Assembly: GCA_964575255.1 (NCBI GenBank)
Contig: CAZNPZ010000010.1
Coordinates: forward strand, 1-64,000
Direction of reading: 5' to 3'
DNA: 64,000 bases
Origin: JAEZHK01 sp964575255
Lineage (GTDB): Bacteria > Bacillota > Clostridia > Christensenellales > Aristaeellaceae
The notes beneath the pieces are model-generated. The model had not been told where the DNA came from. It did not search any database and saw nothing but the letters and a program-made list of their open reading frames with translations. Positions 9,135 to 17,403 of this stretch are shown one piece after another. The translations under genes were made by a program, and so were the position numbers. The stretch's first letter is position 1. Each line of letters starts with the position of its first letter.

Positions 9135-10508
9135 ATGCGTTCAAACTGGCTGCGCAGGTATGAGGCGCTGCCCCGGCGGGTCCGGCTGGCGGTCTTCCTC
9201 GCGGTGATCGTGCTGATTGCCGTGCTTTGCGTTTCGCTGTTTTTCCTGTCCCGGCCCGACAAGGCCGTGACGACCGGCGCCAAGGCGCCCGGCGCGACGG
9301 ATGCGGCGCCATCCCAAACGCCCGAAGCGAAAGCGGCCGGCAACGCCGATGTGGACGAGGGCGAAGTGGGCGAGGACGCCTCGACGGACGCGCAGCCCGA
9401 AGACGTGAACGTCGAGGCCGACGCCGCGGACGAAACCGTGGCCACCGGTGCGAAGCGCAAGGCGGTCATCCGCTCCTTCGGCGACATCATCATCCATCAG
9501 CCGCTGTTTGACACGGCCTACGACGCCAAAGAGAAAACCTTTGATTTCTCGCCCTATTTCGCGCTGATCGCCGATTCGCTGTCCAAGGCGGATTACACCG
9601 TCGGCAACGTGGATGGCCCGATGGGCGGCAAGGGCAGCCGAGGCTACCGGTTCTACCCGCAGTTCAACACGCCGCCGCACCTGATGTACGCGCTGAAATC
9701 GAGTGGCGTCGATATGCTGACCCTCGCCAACAACCACGCGCTGGACACCTTCTTCGACGGTCTAAAGCGTGAGATCAACAACGTGGAGAAGGTTGGGCTC
9801 GACCACGTCGGCGCGTACCGCACCCAGGCGGAATACGACACGCCAAAAGTGGTCACCATCAATGGCATCAAGGTGGGCATCACCAACTACACCGTCTCCA
9901 CCAACAATCTGGAGCGGAGTTCTGACCCGGAGGCCACCATTTACGGCCTGCGCACCACGAGAAATTCCAGCCCCAGAAAGGACATCGCGGCGCTCCGCGG
10001 CGCGGGCGCGGAGTTCGTCGTGGTCTACATGCACTGGGGCGAGGAGTACCAGCGCACCGTCAACAGCTCTCAGAAGGATCTGGCGAAGAAACTGGTCGCC
10101 GCCGGGGCGGACATGATCATCGGCGGGCATCCGCACGTGGTGCAGTCCATCGAGACCGTGAAGGCCAAGGGTTTGGACGGCAAAGAGCGCAGCGCGTTGG
10201 TCGTGTATTCGATGGGCAACTTCCTGTGCGACCAGCGGACGCGCTACCGCGACAGCGGCATCATCTTTGAGTTCACGCTGGTGGACGACGGTTCCGGCGT
10301 CATTCAGGCGGTCTCGCCGCGCTACGTACCGGTGTACGTGTGGCGCATCAGCACGGATTCCGGATACGATTACCGGGTGGTCGCCTGCGGCAGCGTCATC
10401 GAAGACCGGCCCAAGTCGATGACCGATTCGGTGTTCAACCGCGTCAAGCAGGTGTGGAACGAACAGAAGAAGCTGATCGGGGACGCCGCCGGAATGGCGA
10501 AGCGCTGA
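9135..10508 (+). CDS. CapA/PgsA-family metallophosphatase-like envelope protein
   Basis: 457 residues, with an uncleaved membrane anchor (about 18-38) and then an Ala/Asp/Glu-rich linker to about residue 105. The remainder is a CapA (PGA_cap) domain. Its marks are SFGDIIIHQP at the domain start, NVDGPMG, TLANNHALD, VYMHWGEEYQ, IIGGHPHVVQ and VYSMGNFLCDQ, the usual metallophosphoesterase-like residues. CapA proteins act in poly-gamma-glutamate capsule synthesis, but many Firmicutes paralogues have unknown roles. No capB or capC neighbour is visible, so a capsule role is not established. The start was chosen by GGAGGG six bases before ATG 9135. Confidence 0.88.
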   Translation: MRSNWLRRYEALPRRVRLAVFLAVIVLIAVLCVSLFFLSRPDKAVTTGAKAPGATDAAPSQTPEAKAAGNADVDEGEVGEDASTDAQPEDVNVEADAADETVATGAKRKAVIRSFGDIIIHQPLFDTAYDAKEKTFDFSPYFALIADSLSKADYTVGNVDGPMGGKGSRGYRFYPQFNTPPHLMYALKSSGVDMLTLANNHALDTFFDGLKREINNVEKVGLDHVGAYRTQAEYDTPKVVTINGIKVGITNYTVSTNNLERSSDPEATIYGLRTTRNSSPRKDIAALRGAGAEFVVVYMHWGEEYQRTVNSSQKDLAKKLVAAGADMIIGGHPHVVQSIETVKAKGLDGKERSALVVYSMGNFLCDQRTRYRDSGIIFEFTLVDDGSGVIQAVSPRYVPVYVWRISTDSGYDYRVVACGSVIEDRPKSMTDSVFNRVKQVWNEQKKLIGDAAGMAKR

Positions 10509-10551
10509 ACAGGCCGCCTTCCTTCGGAAAATAAGCCCTCACATACCTTTC

Positions 10552-10574
10552 GCGTATCGTCTTTGTCGATACGC
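10552..10574. repeat. Short hairpin resembling a stem of the dispersed repeats
   Basis: GCGTATCGTC-TTT-GTCGATACGC is an inverted repeat in the capA-to-LysM gap. It resembles the GTGTCGGC-TTT-GTCGACAC stem of the intergenic repeat near 59.94 kb and may be a fragment of it. A second small hairpin, AGCCCACAAATGGGCT, follows. Confidence 0.4.
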
Positions 10575-10602
10575 ACCAGCCCACAAATGGGCTATTTCCG
10601 GG

Positions 10603-10860
10603 GTGAAAAGCATACCTTCCATTCGGGGGGTGTGTGTGTTGAAAGAGGATGTCGTCCGGGAGGGCGAGGGGCTGGACGCGCTGTCGGCGCGTCTTCATGT
10701 GCCCGGCTGCATGCTTCTGCGCGCGAACCGGTTGTTCAGCCCCGCGTGGCTGCTGCCCGGCCGCGTGATCTACGTACCGGAGGGCGATTTCTGCCGGGCG
10801 GACGAATTCCCCTGTCCGGCGCAGGCGCTCGATCTGAAAGCGCGGGAGGAACCTTCTTGA
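10603..10860 (+). CDS. Small LysM-like domain protein
   Basis: Up to 85 residues, almost wholly one LysM-like fold (V-x-EGEGLDALSARLHV, then LLRANRLF, then LLPGRVIYVP). LysM modules bind peptidoglycan or chitin-type glycans, but no signal peptide is seen, so its location is unclear. The start is uncertain: GTG 10603 gives the full frame, while the G-rich stretch at about 10625-10630 better serves TTG 10639 (73 residues). The stop overlaps the TTG start of mutY, suggesting translational coupling. Confidence 0.6.
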   Translation: MKSIPSIRGVCVLKEDVVREGEGLDALSARLHVPGCMLLRANRLFSPAWLLPGRVIYVPEGDFCRADEFPCPAQALDLKAREEPS

Positions 10861-11900
10861 CCGAATTTACCCGGGCGCTTCTATTTTGGCATGACCTGAA
10901 CGCGCGCGAACTGCCGTGGCGGCACGAGCGCGATCCATATAAAATCTGGCTGTCAGAGATCATGCTGCAGCAGACCCGCGCGGAGACCGTCGTCCGATAC
11001 TACCGCGCGTACCTCAGTCGCTTCCCGACGGTCACTTCGCTCGCCGAGGCCGACGAGGTCGATGTGCTCAAACTGTGGGAAGGCCTGGGGTACTATTCCA
11101 GGGCGCGGAACCTGATGAAGGCCGCGAAGCAGGTGGCCGCCTCGGGCGCGTTCCCACGGGACATACAGGGGCTTCGCCAACTCCCCGGCATCGGTGAGTA
11201 CACGGCGGGCGCGATCGCGTCGATCGCCTTCGGCTTCCCGGAACCCGCGATTGACGGCAACCAGATTCGCGTCCTGAGCCGCGCGTTCGGCGTGCGCGTG
11301 AGCGTCGCATCCCCGGAGGGAAAACGCGCGCTGCGCGAGGCTTCTCTGCGAAACATCCCGCCGGAGCGGCCCGGCGACTTCAACCAGGCGATGATGGGAC
11401 TGGGCGCGCTCGTCTGTACGCCCCGGCCCGATTGTGAGAACTGCCCGGTCGCGGCGCACTGCGACGCGCGCCGCGTCGGGGACATACGCTCCTTGCCCGT
11501 CCTGCCGCCCAAAGCGGACAAGCGGTCGGAGCAGCGCGCGGTGGCGCTGGTAATCCACGGCGGCCAGGTGCTGGTGCGCAGGCGGCCGGACGCCGGGTTA
11601 TTGGCGGGGCTGTATGAATTCCCCAACTTCCCGGACGCGAGGAGCGAGGCCGAAGTCATCGAGGCGCTTCGGGAGATCGGCGTCGAGCCTTTGAACCTTC
11701 GCCGGGCTGGGAGCGCACGGCACGTGTTCACCCACCTCGTCTGGAAGATGGATGGCTGGCGGTGCGAGGCGGACGCCGCGGCGGAAGGAGCCTTCGTGGA
11801 CGCGGACGCGCTCCGGGCGCTGCCCTTCCCCACCGCGTTCCGCGCTTTCCGCGAGATGGCGCTTACCGCGCTTCACGATATAGATTCCAAACGGCCCTGA
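10857..11900 (+). CDS. mutY: A/G-specific adenine glycosylase MutY
   Basis: Removes adenine mispaired with 8-oxoguanine. 347 residues from TTG 10857, with GGAGGA seven bases upstream and a four-base overlap with the preceding gene. Catalytic Glu34 lies in WLSEIMLQQTR, the helix-hairpin-helix in LPGIGEYTAGAI, and catalytic Asp133 in AIDGNQIRVLSR. The [4Fe-4S] ligands are C-x5-C-x2-C-x5-C (CTPRPDCENCPVAAHC). From about residue 225 a NUDIX-like C-terminal domain (VALVIHGGQVLVRRRP) recognises 8-oxoG. Length and domain order are normal for MutY. Confidence 0.95.
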   Translation: MTEFTRALLFWHDLNARELPWRHERDPYKIWLSEIMLQQTRAETVVRYYRAYLSRFPTVTSLAEADEVDVLKLWEGLGYYSRARNLMKAAKQVAASGAFPRDIQGLRQLPGIGEYTAGAIASIAFGFPEPAIDGNQIRVLSRAFGVRVSVASPEGKRALREASLRNIPPERPGDFNQAMMGLGALVCTPRPDCENCPVAAHCDARRVGDIRSLPVLPPKADKRSEQRAVALVIHGGQVLVRRRPDAGLLAGLYEFPNFPDARSEAEVIEALREIGVEPLNLRRAGSARHVFTHLVWKMDGWRCEADAAAEGAFVDADALRALPFPTAFRAFREMALTALHDIDSKRP

Positions 11901-11967
11901 GGCGCCGGAACGCATTATGTTACTCAGGGTTATTCATACATCCAAAACAGGAGGGCTTGTGTATAGC

Positions 11968-12055
11968 GGGACAAGAAGCCGAAGCGAGGCGACCCTTCGG
12001 GATACGCCTTCGGCGTGAAATGCAGCGCTACGCTAACGCTGAGAGCGAAACGGTG
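11968..12055 (+). repeat. Dispersed intergenic repeat, copy 1
   Basis: About 85 bases containing GGCGACCCTTCGGGATACGC and GGCGTGAAATGCAGCGCTAC. A close match occurs in inverted orientation at about 47700-47790. It contains small hairpins such as GCCTTCGGC. It lies in the 245-base gap between mutY and the next gene, with no credible open frame. Confidence 0.75.
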
Positions 12056-12146
12056 GCGCACAATCGAAGGATTTGATCGTACGGTCGCGAAGCGACTTGG
12101 TTTGAACCCCTGCGACGATAATAGCATTACAGAAAGGAAGGATCGT

Positions 12147-12737
12147 ATGCCATTCATTGGCGGCAATGATAACGAAAAGGCGCGCAAGGCAAACCTGAAG
12201 GAACTGGAGGACAAACGCGTCGCCTTTGCCGAGGCGCACAAGGGGCTTTCGCTCGACACCGCGCTGTTCGTGCAATTCGGCGGCGGCTTCAAGGGCTTGG
12301 GCATCCGGCAGGACGATCTCTACCTGTTCACCGGCCCCGGCCCCGGCGACGCCGAAGATTTCACCGTCACCAGGGTTAACTGCTGCGGGGCACGGCTCCG
12401 GGACGAGAAGATCGCCTCCGAAGGCGCGGCGGGCATCCTGGGCTTTGGCAAGAAGGGCGGTCAGGGCTATACGCTGACAGTCGAGCTTCCTGATCAAAGT
12501 TTTGAGCTTACGTTCATCTCCGGCTACAACTTCCTTCTGGAAGTCACGCCGGGCATGAAAAACCCGCTGCTGGACACCAAACGGCGTCCCGGCAACGCCA
12601 ACCTCGTCTGGGACATGCGCTCGATTTCCTACGCTGACTGCCAGACTGTGTTCGCCCGCTGGCACAAGATGCTGAGCGATTGCGGCGACCAAAAGGGACA
12701 CGCTGCCGATAAAGCGCCGATGGAACCGCTGCCGTAA
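12147..12737 (+). CDS. Conserved-looking hypothetical protein
   Basis: 196 residues, cytoplasmic in character. It starts at ATG 12147 with AAGGAAGG about 6 bases upstream. The first 40 or so residues are charged and helical (KARKANLKELEDKR). A beta-rich core follows with several Gly-rich turns (QFGGGFKGLGIRQDDLYLF, GFGKKGGQGYTLTVELP). The C-terminus has NLVWDMRSISYADCQ and a helix. I do not recognise the family. Codon use resembles its neighbours and it is followed by its own terminator. Confidence 0.75.
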   Translation: MPFIGGNDNEKARKANLKELEDKRVAFAEAHKGLSLDTALFVQFGGGFKGLGIRQDDLYLFTGPGPGDAEDFTVTRVNCCGARLRDEKIASEGAAGILGFGKKGGQGYTLTVELPDQSFELTFISGYNFLLEVTPGMKNPLLDTKRRPGNANLVWDMRSISYADCQTVFARWHKMLSDCGDQKGHAADKAPMEPLP

Positions 12738-12794
12738 TGGATCGGATACACCCCGCGGCGCTCTGCCTGCGGAAAACCTCCATCATATCAATAG

Positions 12795-12832
12795 AAAACG
12801 TTCCCAGCGTCATGTGCGCGGGAACGTTTTTC
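12795..12832 (+). terminator. Rho-independent terminator
   Basis: AAAACGTTCCC pairs with GGGAACGTTTTT around a 15-base loop, ending in a T run, 58 bases after the hypothetical gene's stop. Confidence 0.8.
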
Positions 12833-12905
12833 TGTAACGGCCAAAGCCCGAGAGGGGAAAGCGCCCTGCGCGCCGATACGCTGATCACTGCTCAAAGGCA
12901 TTCCT

Positions 12906-13600
12906 TTACTCTGAACCTTCTAGCCCGGTCAACCGACGGGCGGCATCTATGACAAATCGCATGTCTTTGAGGCCAAGCCGAGCCTGATACCATCCATACG
13001 CCTCGTTTGCCGCCGTAACCCGCTGTAAAAGCGCCCCGGCATCCGCGTCGGCTACCGAGCGCGAGCACCGGAAGCCCGCCGCGAACAGCGCCGTCGCGGT
13101 CGCCGCGCCAACGCCGTTGATGCGCGCAAGGTCGCAGAGGGCGTCAAGTCCCGCCGCCGCTTCCCCGCCGATCCCCCATGATCCGAAGTCTTGCGCACCC
13201 GAAACCTGCTCAAAGTAATCCTTTGTCGTCCGGATGCCCCGCGAAGCGAGGGCCTCTACAGGTTCAGAAGGAATCCCCGGGAAGGCGGAAAGGGGCAATG
13301 GCTTCGGGATCAGCGCGCCGATCTCGCGCGGAGCACCGTCAGGGATTCGATGGGTACGCCCGACCGTTCCAACAACGCCCGGAGGCGCTTCGGCGTGGAC
13401 AGCGCGTCCGAAAGCGCCTGAAGGCTTCCGATGCCCGCCTGTTCCAGCCGCGTAATGTGCGCCTCCAACTGATCCAGAAGCAACCTCCGCCCCGGCAGCA
13501 GGTTGCTATGCTTCAGAATATCCCCGTATGCCCGAATGGAAACAGCACCGAGGTTCGGCTCGTACCGCAACCCGTCCGCCCCCTTCCGGTTTTCCATCAT
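12906..13600 (-). pseudogene. DUF4332 protein, split by a frameshift near 13328
   Basis: Two minus-strand frames together make one DUF4332-like protein of about 230 residues. The first (13600-13310) includes LLPGRRLLLDQLEAHI and GIGSLQALSDAL, and ends LTVLRARSAR-stop. The second, in another frame, continues EIGALIPKP, LSAFPGIP, LCDLARINGVGAATA and RLGLKDMRFVIDAARRL. The join falls at CTCCGCGCGAGATC, where one missing or two extra bases would restore LR-(R)-EIGALIPKP. The helix-hairpin-helix-like LARINGVG block is the family mark. This is either a real inactivating frameshift or a base-call error in a GC-rich run. Confidence 0.8.
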
Positions 13601-13609
13601 TATACCGCA

Positions 13610-14089
13610 TCAGTCCGGAAAGTTAAACTCCGCGCTCCAGTCGAATTCGCCGCTCTCCTCCAGCCAGGCCGGCCAGTGCGCGCACCAGGCGGGCATCCTC
13701 ACATCCCGCACACGGTCGACGGACGGCTGATAGGGCTTGATGTCGAGAACCGGCGTCCCATCCTCCGCGTCGATCCAGCCAAGTTCCAGCCGCCGGTTTG
13801 CCGTGTCGACGTTTATCAGCGCGCAGGCGGTCACCATGATCGGGTTGGGGCGGACCGGCGACCTGGTCGCCAGCACGCCGACCTTCTCCGGGCCATTCTT
13901 ATAGGGCTTGTCCAGCACTGAGAGGTCCCGGCACTCGCCGGTGTCCAGCAGGTGCGCCCACCAGATCACCTGGACGTGGCCGTACTCACTCAGCCCCAGC
14001 GCCGCGTCAATGGTTTTCTCCCCCAGTTCGATGAAATACCTGCCGCCTTCCGAGACGACCCTTCCGATGGGCGCGACGGTGATTTCCAT
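13610..14089 (-). CDS. TrmO-like tRNA m6t6A37 methyltransferase (TsaA family)
   Basis: 159 residues. The TrmO/TsaA family uses SAM to methylate N6-threonylcarbamoyl-adenosine at tRNA position 37. Visible marks are the N-terminal VAPIGRV, the SAM-site block LATRSPVRPNPI, and LDIKPYQPSVD near the C-terminus. The length fits the single-domain version. ATG 14089 has GGAGGG about 6 bases upstream; another ATG at 14095 abuts that site. Some family members are annotated only as SAM-dependent methyltransferases, so the exact substrate is inferred. Confidence 0.85.
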   Translation of the reverse strand: MEITVAPIGRVVSEGGRYFIELGEKTIDAALGLSEYGHVQVIWWAHLLDTGECRDLSVLDKPYKNGPEKVGVLATRSPVRPNPIMVTACALINVDTANRRLELGWIDAEDGTPVLDIKPYQPSVDRVRDVRMPAWCAHWPAWLEESGEFDWSAEFNFPD

Positions 14090-14228
14090 GACCATCCCTC
14101 CAATTCGTTTGATGCGGATATGATACCGGATCGCAGCCCCGGCGCGCGTGATGAATCCTGCTTCAAATCCACCGCGCATTGTGGTAAAATCCGGGGAGAA
14201 CCGATGAATCCTGCGGATGGAGGGTTGT

Positions 14229-14738
14229 ATGAAGACGGAACTTGCGCGCTTCGGCCCGATGCTTCTGGGCGGCATGGGCTTTTATGGCGATCCCTTCAGC
14301 GCGAAAGCGGGATGGGATTCCGAGAACGAGATTGGAAAGACCTGGCAGCGGTTTACCGATTGGCTGGCGGCCAATCCCGGCGATCCCCGCTTCACCGAGA
14401 AGAGCGTCCTGTACGAGCTGCACGTCTACAGCCCGGAGACCCCGGTCAAAGGGGTTTTCGAGGTGTTCGTGGGTGGCGCGGTTTCAACCCACGAGCTGGA
14501 TGAAGCGCTGATCGCCAAGTGGATCCCCGCCGGGGAATATTTGAAGGTGACGCTGACCGGCACGGAGATCACCGGCGACTGGGGGATGTTGCTTGATGCT
14601 GAGATGCTGCCCCAAATGGGTCTCGAACGGCGCGGCGCGCACCTGATTCAGGCCTACGACGCGCGCTTCAAGGGCACGGGCAGCGTTTCGGAATCGGAGA
14701 TGGACGCCTACATCCCCGTTCAGCGGGTCAGGCGATGA
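14229..14738 (+). CDS. GyrI-like small-molecule (effector) binding protein
   Basis: 169 residues resembling the AraC effector-binding (GyrI-like) fold: LARFGPMLLGGMGFYG at the start, a central LYELHVYSPETPVKG-FEVFVGG strand pair, and IPAGEYLKVTLTG. Such domains bind drugs or other small ligands. The stop overlaps the start of the broken AraC gene. The pair therefore looks like a regulator divided into a sensor gene and a DNA-binding gene. ATG 14229 has GGAGGG four to five bases upstream. Confidence 0.75.
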   Translation: MKTELARFGPMLLGGMGFYGDPFSAKAGWDSENEIGKTWQRFTDWLAANPGDPRFTEKSVLYELHVYSPETPVKGVFEVFVGGAVSTHELDEALIAKWIPAGEYLKVTLTGTEITGDWGMLLDAEMLPQMGLERRGAHLIQAYDARFKGTGSVSESEMDAYIPVQRVRR

Positions 14739-15454
14739 ACGCCGAAGCGACGGTCGCGAAGGCGATCCGCTATATTGAGGACAATCTGCGCGGCGACATC
14801 GGCGTCGCGGACGTCGCGAACGCCGTCCATTATTCGCAGTTCTACTTCTCAAGGCTCTTCTCGCAGTGCGTCCGTGTGTCGGTCTACGATTACATTTTGA
14901 AGCGTAAACTCACCGAGTCCAGAAAAGCGCTGCTTTAAGGCGGCGGACGGATCATCGATCTGGCGCTCGAATACGGCTTCCAGTCGGGCGAGGGGTACGC
15001 CAGAGCGTTTCGCAAGATGTTCGGCGAGAATCCAAGCGAGGTCGCGCGCCTGAGGCCGTTCCTGATGTATGAACCGATCGACAAAGCGTATCTGTCTTTC
15101 CTGATGGGGCTGAAGATTGAGATCGCCGACAAACCGGCGTCACCCTGCCGCTTTGAGCTTGACCCGGACGGCGGCGACGAACTGACGATCCTGACCGACG
15201 ACCTGATGGGCGTAAAGACCCAGTTCAGAGGCTATGCCGGAATCCCGGACGATCGCCGCCTAGCCTACCGGCTTGAACCGATCCGGCACGCCGCGCGCGT
15301 ATACCAGGCCGACCCGCGCCACGCCTTCCGCTTTTTCACCGACAACATGTATGACCCATCCAGGATGGGCATGAACTACATCCTGATCCGTCGCGAAGAG
15401 GGCTGGCTCGACTTTATCATCCCAGAAAAAGAACCGTCGCGCGCCGTGAGATAA
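14735..15454 (+). pseudogene. AraC-family regulator interrupted by in-frame TAA at 14936
   Basis: Both halves are in one frame. Residues 1-67 hold the first helix-turn-helix (IGVADVANAVHYSQFYFSRL) and end SRKALL-TAA at 14936-14938. The same frame then continues GGGRIIDLALEYGFQSGEGY and AFRKMFGENPSE, the second AraC helix-turn-helix. An unassigned C-terminal domain follows to 15454. Without the stop the protein would be about 239 residues. The first part alone would lack half the DNA-binding domain. A nonsense mutation or base error is likely; TAA argues against selenocysteine. Confidence 0.85.
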
Positions 15455-15474
15455 GGATTCGGCCAGACGAAAAT

Positions 15475-15504
15475 ACGCCCCGGAAACGCGCGTTTCCGGG
15501 GCGT
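15475..15504. terminator. Bidirectional terminator
   Basis: Near-perfect 14-bp inverted repeat, ACGCCCCGGAAACG and its complement, between the convergent AraC remnant and the secreted protein gene. Confidence 0.75.
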
Positions 15505-15520
15505 ATGGTTGCCTATGTCA

Positions 15521-16012
15521 CTATTGGTCGGGAACGATGACCAGCGTACCCGGGTCGTAGGGCTCGTTCCAGACGGCGGCGGCGTCATCTTTGACCAGCT
15601 TCGTCACGTCGCCCCATGTGTCGGACTTGTAGCCGTCAAACTGCGCGCCGTCCGAAGACGACAGAACCAGCGTCTCCACGTCGCGGCTGGACGGTTCCTC
15701 CACCGGGATCGCCAGGTACAGCTTCTTGCCCTTGTGGTAGGCGACGGCCACGTCGGTCTGCACCGCCTGGGTCAGCGCCGCGTCCAGTTCGAAGCACACG
15801 AAGTCCTCAAAATCCGCCTCGCTGGGCGGGTTCACGAAGTCCAGCTTGTCCAGCGCTTTCTGGTATTCGCCGTAGCTGATGAGCGTCAGCGCTTCCTTGG
15901 CGTTGTCAAACAGCGCCTCGTCCAGCGTTTTCGCGCTGACCAGAAGCGGCGTCGCCGCGAGCAGCGCCGCGCTCAGAAGCAGCGCCGTCCATCGTTTCGC
16001 ATCAAAGCGCAT
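15521..16012 (-). CDS. Secreted hypothetical protein
   Basis: 163 residues with a Sec signal peptide (MRFDAKR, hydrophobic core to about residue 25, cleavage near VSA-KT). The mature part is acidic and mixed alpha/beta (LISYGEYQKALDKLDFV, DVAVAYHKGKKLYLAIPV). I do not recognise a family. Its start has GGACGTGAGG upstream. It lies 66 bases downstream of the ABC ATPase gene on the same strand, so it may belong to the importer transcript, though the gap and its own ribosome site leave this open. Confidence 0.75.
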   Translation of the reverse strand: MRFDAKRWTALLLSAALLAATPLLVSAKTLDEALFDNAKEALTLISYGEYQKALDKLDFVNPPSEADFEDFVCFELDAALTQAVQTDVAVAYHKGKKLYLAIPVEEPSSRDVETLVLSSSDGAQFDGYKSDTWGDVTKLVKDDAAAVWNEPYDPGTLVIVPDQ

Positions 16013-16078
16013 GGCCTCACGTCCTTTACATTGGTACTCGTTTGACGGACGGGGCGGTGTAATGGTTGCATCAATCTG

Positions 16079-16651
16079 TCAAATTGGGCGATCCAGCGAA
16101 AAAATACGGCAAGCGCCCAACATTTCCAGATCCTCCGGGTCGTGGGAGATCAGAAGCACGGCCGCGTCGCCCCTGTTCTTTTGCACGTAGTCCGCCGCCA
16201 GCCGCTTTGTCTCCGCGTCGAGGCCGGTCATCGGCTCGTCAAGAACGATCAGTTCCGCCCCGGCCATCATCGCTCGGGCCAGCGCAAGACGCCTGCGCAT
16301 GCCGCCGCTGAGCTTCGACGCGCGGCGCAGCGCGTCCGCCGCAAGCCCCAGTTCCGCGAGGTGACCGCGCGCCGCTTCCGGATCGGCCCCGACCAGCCGC
16401 AGGTTGTCCACGGCGCTCCAGTGCTCGATCAGCCGGTCTTCCTGAAATACCGCCGCCTTTTTAAGCCCCGCCGCGCCTGCGACACGGCCGCCGTCCGGGG
16501 ATTCCAGCCCCAGCAGAATCCGGGACAGCGTGGTCTTTCCGCTGCCGGAGCGCCCGGTCAGCGCGGTTACGCCCGCCGGGAGCAAAAGGCTCACCCCGTC
16601 CAGCACCCGCCTGCCGCCGTAGGATTTTTGAATGTCCTTAAGTTCGATCAT
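16079..16651 (-). CDS. ABC importer ATPase (SsuB/TauB-like)
   Basis: 190 residues, short for the family (usually about 240), so it is a minimal nucleotide-binding domain. Walker A is TGRSGSGKTT (about residues 32-41), the signature LSGGMRRRLALARAM, Walker B LIVLDEP, and the switch His is in LLISHDPED. The Q-loop is AVFQEDRL. Its start overlaps the permease stop (ATGA-type). It forms an operon with the permease and binding protein upstream. Substrate unknown: NMT1-like systems carry sulfonates, nitrate, thiamine precursors and others. Confidence 0.9.
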   Translation of the reverse strand: MIELKDIQKSYGGRRVLDGVSLLLPAGVTALTGRSGSGKTTLSRILLGLESPDGGRVAGAAGLKKAAVFQEDRLIEHWSAVDNLRLVGADPEAARGHLAELGLAADALRRASKLSGGMRRRLALARAMMAGAELIVLDEPMTGLDAETKRLAADYVQKNRGDAAVLLISHDPEDLEMLGACRIFSLDRPI

Positions 16652-17400
16652 CCCGCCGCTCCCGTCAGCCGCTTTTCCAGCGCGCCGATCAGCTTTACCG
16701 CCAGTTTTTCAAACGCGAGGCTCAAAAGAACCACCGCCGCCGTCCACGCAAACAGCTCGTCGGTGGCCAGAAACAGCTTCGCGCGGTACAGCGCGTCGCC
16801 AATGGACTTCGCGGGTTGGCCGATCACCTCGGCGGCGACGCCCGCCTTCCAGCAAATGCCCATCGCGCTGCGGCACGCGGCGAGCAGGTACGGCAGCGCC
16901 GCGGGCGCGTAAATCGCGCGCGCGCGCCGCCCCGCGCCCAGATCGAACACATCCGCCATCTCAAGCAGCTTCACGTCCGCGCCATCAAGGCCCGAAAGCG
17001 TGCTCTCGTAAATCAGCGGCAGCGCCATCAGGAACGAAATGAACACCGAAAGATCGCGCGCGCTGACCCAGATCAGCATCAGAATCACGAAAGACGCGAT
17101 CGGCGTCGCCTTGACTGCGGCCATCGGCGGGGCGAGCAGCGCCCGCGCGCCGCGAAAGAAGCGGGACACCACGCCCAGCGCCGCACCGACAAAAAGCGCC
17201 ATCAAAAACCCCAGCGCGATCCGCCCGAACGTGTTGCCGACCGACTGGTAGAAATCCGCGGTGCCCATCAGACGCACGAGTGTCACAAACGTCGAGACAG
17301 GAGATACCATCAGGATCTCCTGTCCGATTGAAACGCTGATTAGCTGCCACGCGGCGAGCCAGAACGCGGCGACCGCAAGGCCAGTAAGCCAACGCTTCAT
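16648..17400 (-). CDS. ABC importer permease (SsuC/TauC-like)
   Basis: 250 residues with about six hydrophobic segments, beginning MKRWLTGLAVAAFWLAAW. The cytoplasmic coupling (EAA-like) loop is around GRRARAIYAPAALPYLLAA. TPIASFVILMLIWV and AGVAAEVIG match the BPD permease family. Four bases overlap the ATPase gene and three separate it from the binding-protein gene, so the three are one operon. Confidence 0.88.
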   Translation of the reverse strand: MKRWLTGLAVAAFWLAAWQLISVSIGQEILMVSPVSTFVTLVRLMGTADFYQSVGNTFGRIALGFLMALFVGAALGVVSRFFRGARALLAPPMAAVKATPIASFVILMLIWVSARDLSVFISFLMALPLIYESTLSGLDGADVKLLEMADVFDLGAGRRARAIYAPAALPYLLAACRSAMGICWKAGVAAEVIGQPAKSIGDALYRAKLFLATDELFAWTAAVVLLSLAFEKLAVKLIGALEKRLTGAAG

Positions 17401-17403
17401 ACG

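Noticed and set aside
12060..12125. tRNA-like GGTTTGAACCCC sequence
   Set aside because: Acceptor and D-arm pairings cannot be built around it, and the T-stem has a mismatch.
14936..14938. Programmed readthrough or selenocysteine at the AraC stop
   Set aside because: The codon is TAA, not TGA, with no obvious recoding hairpin; mutation or sequence error is simpler.
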